Origin: Arthrobacter sp. Soil736
GTDB taxonomy: Bacteria > Actinomycetota > Actinomycetes > Actinomycetales > Micrococcaceae
Direction of reading: 5' to 3'
Length of the DNA: 64,000 nt
Assembly: GCF_001428005.1 (NCBI RefSeq)
Contig: NZ_LMSB01000056.1
Coordinates: forward strand, 70,494-134,493
Shown here: piece by piece, positions 15,669-23,225 of the stretch
How positions within the stretch are numbered: position 1 is the first letter of the stretch
Layout of the letters: each line of letters starts with the position of its first letter
Position numbers and translations under genes: made by a program
Notes under the pieces: generated by a model
Told to the model about the DNA's origin: nothing
Databases searched by the model: none
The model's input: only the letters and a program-made list of their open reading frames with translations

Positions 15669-17228
15669 GTGTCGACCGTCCAATCCGACGACAGAGGTCC
15701 CGTCGTCCCCATGCTCGAATGTTCGGGCATCACTATGTCCTTCGGAGGGATCCCTGTTCTCAAAGGGATCACCTTCGCCCTGGAACCTGGCACGGTCACT
15801 GCCCTCGCCGGTGAGAACGGTGCCGGGAAGTCCACGCTCATGAAGATCGCTTCGGGTCAGTACCGCCCCGACGACGGCCAGGTGCAGGTCCGCGGCCAGC
15901 ATCTCCCAAGCGGCAACGCCCAGGCCGCCTATTCCCTGGGCGTCGCCATCGTTCCCCAGGAACTCGCCTCCATCCCCGAGATGATGGTCTACGAGAACCT
16001 CTTCATCGGCCGCGAGCTGAAGAACGGAATCGGCATTCTCGACCGTCGCGCCATGATCCAGGCCGCGAAGGGCTATCTTGAGGAATTCGGGCTGGAAACG
16101 GACCCGAAATCCCGGATGAAGACGTTGCCCGTGGGCGTGCGCCAGATCATCGAAATCATCAAAGCAACCCACCGCGGGGCACGCGTACTGCTGCTGGACG
16201 AACCCACCAGTGCCATCGCAGAGCGCGAAGTCGCGCGGCTGGCCGGCATCGTGCGCTCGCTGCGGGACCAGGGCGTAGCCATCCTCTTCACCACGCACAA
16301 GATGGAAGAGATCCGGGCAATGGCCGACCGTGTGGTCGTGCTCCGTGACGGCAAACTGGTCAGCGACACACCGCTGGCCGCGATCACGGACGACGGCATC
16401 GTCACCGCCATGATCGGCCGCGAACTCGACCAACTCTTCCCCGAGAGGCCGGACGCCGGTACCCAATCAGTACTCGAAGTCGACAGCCTCGTCATCGCCC
16501 CCGGCGCGGAACCGGTCAGCTTCACGGTAAAAAGCGGTGAAATCCTCGGCCTGGCCGGCCTCGTCGGTGCAGGACGCACTGAGCTCATCGAATGCATTTA
16601 CGGCATCCGCAAGCCCGTCTCGGGGACGGTGAGGGTATCCGGCACCACGCTGAAGCCAGGAGCCCCGCTGAGCTCCATCGCCCGGAACCTGGCGATCGTG
16701 CCGGAGGACCGAAAGGGAGCCGGCGCGGTGCTGTCCATGAGTGTGCTGGACAACGCGACACTTCCGCGCATCGCAGCATTCTCGAAGTTCGGTGTCCTCA
16801 ACGGCCGGCAGCGACGCGACGCCGTCGGCACGATCATGAAGTCGATGCGCCTGAAGAGCAACGGCCTCGACCAGCACCTCGACAACCTCTCCGGCGGCAA
16901 CCAGCAGAAAGTCGTCTTTGGCCGGTGGCTCACCGGCCCGGTCGACGCGCTGCTGCTCGACGAGCCCACCAGGGGCGTGGACGTGGGCGCACGCAGTGAG
17001 ATCTACCGCATCATCACCGAACTCTCGTCCGCCGGGATGGCCGTCGTCATGGCCTCAAGCGACATGCCCGAGATCCTCAGCCTCTCCCACCGTGCGTTCG
17101 TGATGCGCGACCTCGGCGTTGTCGGCGAACTCGACCGCGCCCAGCTCGACTCCCCGACCGTCCAGGACACCATCTTCCGACTCGCCTCCGGCCAGAACGC
17201 CGCACCCGTGAAAGACACCATGCCATGA
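15669..17228 (+). CDS. Ribose-type sugar ABC transporter, duplicated ATP-binding protein
   Basis: A 519-residue protein with two ABC domains, as in RbsA/XylG. The first has GENGAGKSTLMKIASG and LLLDEPTSAIAE with the switch His in FTTHKMEE. The second has the changed GLVGAGRTELIECIYG Walker-A-like loop, the signature LSGGNQQKVVFGRWL and LLLDEPTRGVDVG. It powers uptake with the permease and binding protein that follow. GTG 15669 has AAAGGAG ten bases upstream. The next gene overlaps its stop by four bases (ATGA). Confidence 0.93.
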   Translation: MSTVQSDDRGPVVPMLECSGITMSFGGIPVLKGITFALEPGTVTALAGENGAGKSTLMKIASGQYRPDDGQVQVRGQHLPSGNAQAAYSLGVAIVPQELASIPEMMVYENLFIGRELKNGIGILDRRAMIQAAKGYLEEFGLETDPKSRMKTLPVGVRQIIEIIKATHRGARVLLLDEPTSAIAEREVARLAGIVRSLRDQGVAILFTTHKMEEIRAMADRVVVLRDGKLVSDTPLAAITDDGIVTAMIGRELDQLFPERPDAGTQSVLEVDSLVIAPGAEPVSFTVKSGEILGLAGLVGAGRTELIECIYGIRKPVSGTVRVSGTTLKPGAPLSSIARNLAIVPEDRKGAGAVLSMSVLDNATLPRIAAFSKFGVLNGRQRRDAVGTIMKSMRLKSNGLDQHLDNLSGGNQQKVVFGRWLTGPVDALLLDEPTRGVDVGARSEIYRIITELSSAGMAVVMASSDMPEILSLSHRAFVMRDLGVVGELDRAQLDSPTVQDTIFRLASGQNAAPVKDTMP

Positions 17229-18217
17229 ATACAACCATCGACGTCCTCCCCGCCCTGCAACGCCGAGACTGGAAAGAACTCGCCAGCGGCTTCCTCATCC
17301 GCCACATCATGGTCGTGGTGATGCTGCTCATCGTTGCGTTCTTCGCCTACCGCAGCGCACGGTTCGCGACACCCGACAACCTCACCAACATTCTCATTGC
17401 GGCCGCGCCTTTCGCGCTCATCGCCCTCGGGCAGACGCTCGTGATCCTGACCGGCGGCATCGATCTCTCCGTCGGCAGCGTGATGGCCGCCAGCGCGATG
17501 GCCGCAGCCTGGACCGCTACGAACGCAGGCGACAGCCCCATGCTGCCGCTGGTGGCGGCCGTGGTCACCGGCCTGCTCGCAGGTTCCATCAACGGGCTCA
17601 TCGTCAGTAAATTCGAAGTGCCGCCGTTCATCACCACCCTCGGGATGCTGACCCTGGCGTCCGGCATCGCCTACGTCATCGGCAACGGCGCCCCCATCAA
17701 CGGGCTGCCCGCCAGCTTCGGATCCTTCGCCAACACCCAGATCCTTGGCCTGACCCTCCCCGTCATCCTCATGATCATTGCGATCCTCGTTCTTGCCTTC
17801 GTGATGAAACGCACGAACTACGGCCTGCGCGTTTACGCGATCGGCGGCAACCGACTTGCCGCCGAAATTGCGGGCGTCCGCTCCCGCAACATCCTCTTCA
17901 GCGTCTACGCCATCAGCGGCGTCCTCGCCGGCCTGTCCGGACTCATGCTCGCCTCCCGCGTCATCACCGGCGCCCCCAACCTCGGCCAGGGCTACGAGCT
18001 GGACGCGATTGCTGCGGTCGTCATCGGCGGAGCGAGCCTCATGGGGGGCCGAGGAACCGTATGGGGCACGGCAATCGGGCTGCTGTTGATCCAGACCATC
18101 AACAACGGCCTGGACCTCCTGCTCGTGCCCGCCTACTGGCAAAACGTCATCAAAGGCGTGATCATCGTCGCCGCCGTCGGCGTCGACGTCTGGGCCGCCC
18201 GCCGCGGCCGCCGCTGA
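17225..18217 (+). CDS. Ribose-type sugar ABC transporter permease
   Basis: A 330-residue inner-membrane protein with 8-10 hydrophobic segments. It has the family marks LVILTGGIDLSVGSVMA, FITTLGMLTLASGIAYVI, GLRVYAIGGNRLAAEIAGVRSR and AIAAVVIGGASLMGGRGTVWGTAIG. One permease of this type forms a homodimer with the double ATPase. It starts within the stop of the ATPase gene and lies 48 bases before the binding-protein gene. Confidence 0.93.
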   Translation: MNTTIDVLPALQRRDWKELASGFLIRHIMVVVMLLIVAFFAYRSARFATPDNLTNILIAAAPFALIALGQTLVILTGGIDLSVGSVMAASAMAAAWTATNAGDSPMLPLVAAVVTGLLAGSINGLIVSKFEVPPFITTLGMLTLASGIAYVIGNGAPINGLPASFGSFANTQILGLTLPVILMIIAILVLAFVMKRTNYGLRVYAIGGNRLAAEIAGVRSRNILFSVYAISGVLAGLSGLMLASRVITGAPNLGQGYELDAIAAVVIGGASLMGGRGTVWGTAIGLLLIQTINNGLDLLLVPAYWQNVIKGVIIVAAVGVDVWAARRGRR

Positions 18218-18265
18218 GAGCCCCCGAAACCATCCCCCTAGCCCAAACCTATGAGAAGGAACATC

Positions 18266-19333
18266 ATGAAGAAAGCATCCTCAATGGCGAAGAAGCTGCT
18301 CGCTGGCACCGCAATGACGGCCGTCGCGACGCTTAGCCTCGCAGGCTGCGGCGCCGGAGACCCCAGCGCCGCAGGCGGTGACAAGACAATCACAGTCGGA
18401 GTGACCGTGTACGACATGTCGTCGTTCATCACCCAGGGCAAGGAAGGCATGGAGGCCTACGCCAAGGCCAACGACATCAACCTGCAGTGGAACTCGGCCG
18501 GTGGAGACGTGTCGGCCCAGGCCAACCAGATGGACCAATACGTTAATGCCCGGGTCGACGCGATCATCATCGTTCCGGTCCAGGCCGACTCCCTGCAGCC
18601 GCAGATTGCTGCCGCGAAGGCGGCGGGCATTCCCGTTATTGACGTCAACACCGCACTCTCCGGTGCGGATCTGGGCGCCAGCGTGCAGCCCGATGACGTG
18701 GCAGCCGGAGAACAGGAAGCGACGATGATGGTGGAAAAGCTCGGCGGCAAGGGCAACGTCGTCGTCCTTGAGGGCCCCATTGGCTCCTCCCCGCAGATCA
18801 ACCGGGGCAAGGGCATCCAGAACGTCCTGGCCAAGAACCCGAACATCAAAGTCCTGGCCAAGGACACCGCCAACTGGAAGCGCGACGAAGCCGTCAACAA
18901 GATGAGCAACTGGGTTTCCGCTTTCCAGGGCGAAATTGACGGCGTGATCTCCCAGAATGACGACATGGCGCTCGGCGCGATCCAGGCGCTGCGCGAGGCA
19001 GGAGTCAAAAACGTCCCCGTCGTCGGCATCGACGGCATCGAGGACGGCCTCAAGGCCGTACAGGCCGGGGACATGATCGGCACCTCGCTGCAGCACGGCA
19101 CCGTGGAGCTTGCCGCGGGCCTCGCCGTCGCCGCAAAGATTGCCCGCGGCGAGGACGTCGACAAGAAGCCCCTCTACACGATGCCCGCCATCACCGCCGA
19201 CAACGTCGGGGATGCCTTCAAGAACGTCGTGACCGGCCGGGAGGCCTTCCTCGAAGGCCTCCCCAAGCTCATCGACGAGAACCTCAAGAGCGGCAACATC
19301 GCCTACGAAGGCCTCCCCGGCCAGACGAAGTAA
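18266..19333 (+). CDS. Periplasmic-type sugar/polyol-binding lipoprotein of the ABC transporter
   Basis: A 355-residue lipoprotein: basic start, hydrophobic segment and lipobox LAGC at about residue 23-26, then a type I periplasmic-binding fold (ITVGVTVYDMSSFITQGKEGMEAYAK, DAIIIVPVQADSLQPQIAAAKAAGIPVIDVN, VVVLEGPIGSSPQINRGKGI, NDDMALGAIQALREAG, VVGIDGIEDGLKAVQAGDMIGTSLQ). It captures the substrate outside the membrane. ATG 18266 has AAGGA five bases upstream; an ATG at 18251 is also in frame. A strong hairpin directly after the gene probably protects its mRNA and lowers expression of the enzymes downstream. Confidence 0.92.
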   Translation: MKKASSMAKKLLAGTAMTAVATLSLAGCGAGDPSAAGGDKTITVGVTVYDMSSFITQGKEGMEAYAKANDINLQWNSAGGDVSAQANQMDQYVNARVDAIIIVPVQADSLQPQIAAAKAAGIPVIDVNTALSGADLGASVQPDDVAAGEQEATMMVEKLGGKGNVVVLEGPIGSSPQINRGKGIQNVLAKNPNIKVLAKDTANWKRDEAVNKMSNWVSAFQGEIDGVISQNDDMALGAIQALREAGVKNVPVVGIDGIEDGLKAVQAGDMIGTSLQHGTVELAAGLAVAAKIARGEDVDKKPLYTMPAITADNVGDAFKNVVTGREAFLEGLPKLIDENLKSGNIAYEGLPGQTK

Positions 19334-19347
19334 CCGCTCACCCAACC

Positions 19348-19378
19348 GGCCGGGGCCCGACCACCACGGGCCCCGGCC
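19348..19378 (+). terminator. Intra-operon hairpin after the binding-protein gene
   Basis: GGCCGGGGCCCG at 19348-19359 pairs fully with CGGGCCCCGGCC at 19367-19378 around a seven-base loop. No T-run follows, so it is likelier a partial terminator or mRNA-stabilising hairpin, a usual feature behind ABC binding-protein genes. Confidence 0.65.
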
Positions 19379-19417
19379 ATCACCCCTCAACAAACCTTCC
19401 GACCGGAGCGCACCACC

Positions 19418-21145
19418 ATGACTGTCCTTTACAACGACCCCGCCGATTTTGCCGAAGATCAGTTCGCCGGCTTCCTCGACCTCTATTCCGACCGCCTGCG
19501 AGGTGTCCCTGGCGGGGCCGTCGCCCACCGCTCTGAGACGCCGCAGGTCGCGGTCGTCGTCGGCGGAGGCTCGGGGCACTACCCCGCGTTCTGCGGCATC
19601 GTCGGTCCCGGCTTCGCAACCGGAGCCGTCGTCGGCAATGTGTTCACCTCACCAAGCGCAGCCCAGGTCTACTCAGTTGCCAAAGCCTCAGACCAAGGGA
19701 AAGGGGTTATCCTCACCTTCGGAAACTACGCCGGCGACAACATGAACTTCGGCATCGCCGCCGAACGGCTGCGCAAAGAAGGCATCGACACCAGGATCGT
19801 CGTGGTCACAGACGACATCGCCTCCTCACCGAATGAATCCGAACGCCGCGGCATCGCCGGCGACTTCACCGTCTTCAAGGCCCTCGGCGCGGCCGCCGCT
19901 TCGGGCTTGGACAAGGACGAAGTCGAGCGGATCGGCCGCGCCGCCAACGCCGCCACCCGCACCTTCGGCGTCGCGTTCTCCGGCTGCACCATGCCCGGCG
20001 CCACCGAACCCCTCTTCACGGTTCCGGAGCAGCACATGGGCGTGGGCCTCGGCATCCACGGCGAGCCAGGCATCCGTGACCAACCCCTCATGACTGCCGA
20101 CCAGCTGGCACGGCTCCTCGTCACCGACCTGCTGGCCAGTGCGCCCGCCCGCAGGTCCTCCCGCGTAGCTGTCATCCTGAACGGACTCGGCACCACCAAG
20201 TACGAGGAACTCTTCCTTGTCTGGAAGACCGTGGCCCCGCTCCTGCGGGATGCCGGCCTGGAAATCGTGGAGCCCGAGGTCGGGGAGCTCGTCACCAGCC
20301 TCGACATGGGCGGACTGTCCCTGACCCTCATGTGGCTCGACAAGGAACTCGAGCACATGTGGAAGGCGGACACCTACACTCCTGCCTACCGCAAGCAAAC
20401 CGCGCCACTCACGGGCCTCCGACCTGCCGTTGGCGATGTCACCGCTGGCGAAGCCCATGACGATGCACCCACGCCGAACGCTGCCGCGCTGCCCGTCGCC
20501 CAACTCGTCCTTGACGGCCTCGGCGTCCTGGCGCGAACCATGCATGACAACGAACTCGAATTGGGCCGCATCGACGCGGTCGCCGGAGACGGTGACCACG
20601 GCCGCGGAATGGTCAAAGGCGCCGACGCTGCCCTCGCTGCGGCGCAGAGCGCGCAGGCCGCCACCGCAGGACCCTCGTGGACCCTGCGGAAAGCCGGACA
20701 GGCCTGGGCAGCTGCGGCAGGCGGCACCTCCGGCGTACTCTGGGGCGCCGGACTGGAAAGCGCCGGAGCAGCGCTCGATGACCAGGCGGCCACGTTCGGC
20801 CGCGGCGAACTGGCGGCAGCTCTGCATGCGTTCTCCACCGCGATCACGGACCTTGGGCGTGCGACGCCGGGCGACAAGACACTCGTCGACGCGCTGCTTC
20901 CGTTCGTGGACAGCTTTGACCTCTCACTCATGAGCGGCACGGACCCCGCCGAGGCCTGGTCGGCAGCGGCGACGGCGGCCACGGCTGCTGCTGAGGCGAC
21001 CGCCGCCCTCACGCCAAAGCTCGGACGGGCACGCCCACTGGCCGAAAAGAGTGTCGGCACGCCGGATGCCGGCGCGACCTCCTTCAGCATGATTGTCCGC
21101 GCTCTCGAAGCGCTATCCCCCGCAACAGAAAGGACCCAGCCATGA
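19418..21145 (+). CDS. Fused DhaK-DhaL ketose kinase (dihydroxyacetone/erythrulose kinase family)
   Basis: A 575-residue ATP-dependent kinase. Residues about 1-330 are the DhaK substrate domain: VVVGGGSGHYPAFCGIVGPG, GNYAGDNMNFGIAAE, TDDIASSP, RRGIAGDFTVFK, and GLGIHGEPGIRD with His214 in place of the histidine that binds the carbonyl substrate. Residues about 360-575 are the DhaL nucleotide domain with IDAVAGDGDHGRGMVKGA, GGTSGVLWGAGL, TPGDKTLVDALLPF and DAGATSF. With an RpiB-like isomerase and an SDR beside it, the best analogy is the erythrulose kinases of mycobacterial tetritol pathways rather than glycerol metabolism. It overlaps the next gene by ATGA. Confidence 0.85.
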   Translation: MTVLYNDPADFAEDQFAGFLDLYSDRLRGVPGGAVAHRSETPQVAVVVGGGSGHYPAFCGIVGPGFATGAVVGNVFTSPSAAQVYSVAKASDQGKGVILTFGNYAGDNMNFGIAAERLRKEGIDTRIVVVTDDIASSPNESERRGIAGDFTVFKALGAAAASGLDKDEVERIGRAANAATRTFGVAFSGCTMPGATEPLFTVPEQHMGVGLGIHGEPGIRDQPLMTADQLARLLVTDLLASAPARRSSRVAVILNGLGTTKYEELFLVWKTVAPLLRDAGLEIVEPEVGELVTSLDMGGLSLTLMWLDKELEHMWKADTYTPAYRKQTAPLTGLRPAVGDVTAGEAHDDAPTPNAAALPVAQLVLDGLGVLARTMHDNELELGRIDAVAGDGDHGRGMVKGADAALAAAQSAQAATAGPSWTLRKAGQAWAAAAGGTSGVLWGAGLESAGAALDDQAATFGRGELAAALHAFSTAITDLGRATPGDKTLVDALLPFVDSFDLSLMSGTDPAEAWSAAATAATAAAEATAALTPKLGRARPLAEKSVGTPDAGATSFSMIVRALEALSPATERTQP

Positions 21146-21603
21146 CCAACGCCAAATGGCGCATCGTCGTCGGAAGCGACGAAGCAGGATACGACTACAA
21201 AGAAGCCCTCAAGCGTGACCTGGAAGCGAACGGGCTCGTAGCCTCGGTCATAGACGTGGGCGTCGGTGCCGACGACCACACGTCCTACCCGCACATCGCC
21301 GTCTACGCCGCCCGCCTGGTCTCAGACGGCAACGCCGACAGGGCACTCCTTGTGTGCGGCACCGGCCTCGGAGTCGCCATCGCCGCCAACAAAGTCCACG
21401 GCATCCGTGCCGTCACCGCCCACGACTCCTACTCAGTCGAACGGAGCGTCCTCAGCAACAACGCCCAGGTGCTGTGCTTCGGCCAGCGCGTAGTTGGCCT
21501 CGAACTGGCACGGCGACTGGCCAAGGAATGGCTGACCTACGAATTTGATACCAGCAGCCCCTCGGCCGAAAAGGTCCAGGACATCTGCGCATACGAAGGA
21601 TAA
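21142..21603 (+). CDS. RpiB-family sugar-phosphate isomerase
   Basis: A 153-residue protein of the RpiB/LacAB family: VGSDEAGYDYKEALKRDLE, YPHIAVYAARLVSDG, LLVCGTGLGVAIAANKVHGIRAVTAHDSYSVERSVLSNNAQVLCFGQRVVG. The Cys in VCGTGLG and the SNNAQVL segment are active-site elements. Its replacement of the usual ribose-phosphate motifs, and its partner DhaK-DhaL kinase, resemble D-erythrulose-4-phosphate isomerase described from Mycolicibacterium, which yields erythrose-4-phosphate for the pentose phosphate pathway. The substrate is inferred. Confidence 0.85.
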   Translation: MTNAKWRIVVGSDEAGYDYKEALKRDLEANGLVASVIDVGVGADDHTSYPHIAVYAARLVSDGNADRALLVCGTGLGVAIAANKVHGIRAVTAHDSYSVERSVLSNNAQVLCFGQRVVGLELARRLAKEWLTYEFDTSSPSAEKVQDICAYEG

Positions 21604-21608
21604 GAGCA

Positions 21609-22352
21609 ATGGAACAGAATTTTGAAGGCCGCGTCGCAATCGTGACAGGCGCCGCGAGCGGCATCGGATACACCGTCGCACATCATTTCGCCTCACGCGG
21701 AGCCCGCGTAGTCGGCGTCGACCTCTCGGACAACGTCGGCGCCCTCATGGCGGAGCTTCCCGGCACAGGCCACCACGGCATCGCCCGCGACCTCACCGCT
21801 CCCGAGGCAGCCGCCGAGGTCGTTGCCGAGGCCGTCCGCGTCACCGGTACACCCCACATCCTGGTGAACTCCGCGGGCATCGCGCTGCTCGACCCGGCAG
21901 TGGATGTACCGGCCGCCCGCTGGCAGGCCACGATGGACGTCAACCTCAGCGCCAGCTTCTACATGGCCCAGGCCGCCGGCCGCGTCATGATCGACGCCGG
22001 CTACGGGCGCATCATCAACCTGGCCTCCCAGGCGGCAGTCATCGGACTCGACCAGCACGCAGCCTACTGCGCGTCCAAAGCCGCGATCGTCGGGCTGACG
22101 CACGTCCTCTCGCTCGAATGGGCGCCCAAGGGGGTCACGGTCAACGCGGTATCACCCACCGTCGTTGAGACTCCCCTGGGCAAAAAAGCCTGGGCCGGGG
22201 AGAAGGGCGAGAAGGCCAAGCGTGCGATCCCGGTCGGCAGGTTCGCCCAGCCCGAAGAAGTCGCGGCCCTCATTGCCTACCTTGCCAGTGACGTTGCCGC
22301 GATGATCACCGGAACCAACGTCCTGATCGACGGCGGATTCACCACCGTCTAG
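21609..22352 (+). CDS. SDR polyol dehydrogenase (D-threitol/D-arabitol dehydrogenase-like)
   Basis: A 247-residue classical short-chain dehydrogenase: TGAASGIGYTVAHHF, LVNSAGIALLDP, catalytic S-Y-K in NLASQAAVIGLDQHAAYCASKAAIVG, and the end DGGFTTV. The stretch VETPLGKKAWAGEKGEKAKRAIPVGRF is characteristic of the GolD/D-threitol dehydrogenase group. It would oxidise the imported polyol to the ketose used by the kinase. It closes the operon five bases after the isomerase, with a terminator hairpin downstream. Confidence 0.85.
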   Translation: MEQNFEGRVAIVTGAASGIGYTVAHHFASRGARVVGVDLSDNVGALMAELPGTGHHGIARDLTAPEAAAEVVAEAVRVTGTPHILVNSAGIALLDPAVDVPAARWQATMDVNLSASFYMAQAAGRVMIDAGYGRIINLASQAAVIGLDQHAAYCASKAAIVGLTHVLSLEWAPKGVTVNAVSPTVVETPLGKKAWAGEKGEKAKRAIPVGRFAQPEEVAALIAYLASDVAAMITGTNVLIDGGFTTV

Positions 22353-22366
22353 TCCGTGCATCACAC

Positions 22367-22408
22367 GGCGGCGGAACGTCCCGCACGCGCGAGGCGCGTT
22401 CCGCCGCC
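22367..22408 (+). terminator. Hairpin ending the polyol operon
   Basis: GGCGGCGGAACG at 22367-22378 and CGTTCCGCCGCC at 22397-22408 form a 12-base perfect stem 15 bases after the SDR stop. It separates this operon from the following arsC. Confidence 0.65.
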
Positions 22409-22479
22409 ATGCAATGTCTACCGGCAGCGCCCGGCTCACTGTTCAACAAGCCCGCCGCAGACAAGGAATAATCACAGGC

Positions 22480-22902
22480 ATGACCGAAACCACCAAGACA
22501 CCCAGCGTCCTGTTCGTCTGCAGCAAGAACGGCGGAAAATCCCAGCTCGCCGCCGCCCTGATGAATCAGCTGGCCGGCGGAACCGTCACCGTCCACTCCG
22601 CAGGCACCAAACCAGGCAAGTCGCTGAATCCGCAGTCGGTGGAATCCCTTGCAGAGCTTGGCATCGACATCACCGGCGAGCACCCCAAACCGGTCACCGA
22701 CGCGGTGCTGGACGCCGTCGACGTCGTGGTTGTCCTTGGCACCGAAGCGAAACTCGAGCCGCGGGACGGGACGCGTTTCGAAGCATGGGAAACGGATGAG
22801 CCCTCCGAGCGCGGCATCGAAGGCATGGAACGCATGCGCCTGGTCCGGGATGACATCACGGCGCGGGTCCAGAAGCTGCTTGCGGAGCTCACCGGCCAGT
22901 AG
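22480..22902 (+). CDS. arsC: Second Lys-variant ArsC (arsenate-mycothiol transferase type), outside the main arsenic block
   Basis: A 140-residue protein with P-loop CSKNGGKSQLAAALM and the same ERGIEGMERMRLVRDDI end as the gene at 6041-6472; the two differ mainly at the N-terminus and in scattered positions. AAGGA lies upstream of ATG 22480. It stands alone after the polyol operon and immediately before copy 3 of the dispersed palindrome, so it looks like a displaced piece of the arsenic island. Its own promoter is not obvious in the 70 bases after the hairpin. Confidence 0.85.
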   Translation: MTETTKTPSVLFVCSKNGGKSQLAAALMNQLAGGTVTVHSAGTKPGKSLNPQSVESLAELGIDITGEHPKPVTDAVLDAVDVVVVLGTEAKLEPRDGTRFEAWETDEPSERGIEGMERMRLVRDDITARVQKLLAELTGQ

Positions 22903-22944
22903 GCTCTCGTGGCGGAACCGGCCCACCGCCTGCGACGCCACCCC

Positions 22945-23012
22945 GCCCAACTAGGTAGCAGCTGACACGGTTCTGAGCCCCGAAAACGACGCGTGCTGCG
23001 ACCTAGTTGTGG
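22945..23012. repeat. Dispersed palindromic repeat, copy 3
   Basis: Arms GCCCAACTAGGTAGCAGC and GCTGCGACCTAGTTGTGGG flank a core with GAGCCCCGAAAACGAC. One base in each arm departs from the consensus of the other copies. The 213 bases from here to the next gene carry no recognisable gene; they end in an AT-richer stretch before the secreted-protein gene that may hold its promoter. Confidence 0.82.
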
Positions 23013-23225
23013 GGTCCGCCGGCTCCGTGAACCAAGTAATCGGTCCGGCCGCAAGTAGTGTCCGGGGTGCCTTGCGCCCGAAAAACGAGTATCCACCACG
23101 GTTACTGCGTCGCTGCGGCGCGACTAGCGTGCACCTACGGGGGTCGCCCGGGGTCCGGCAGGCTGACGGTAGGCGGCCCCATTTTCAGCCTCATTGCTTT
23201 TGGATACTCACATTGGAGCACATTG

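Noticed and set aside
18281..19579. 432-codon minus-strand open frame
   Set aside because: Antisense to the sugar-binding lipoprotein gene.
23013..23225. Upstream in-frame extension of the secreted lectin-like protein to 23058
   Set aside because: The signal peptide begins at 23226; a longer start would bury it behind about 56 residues.
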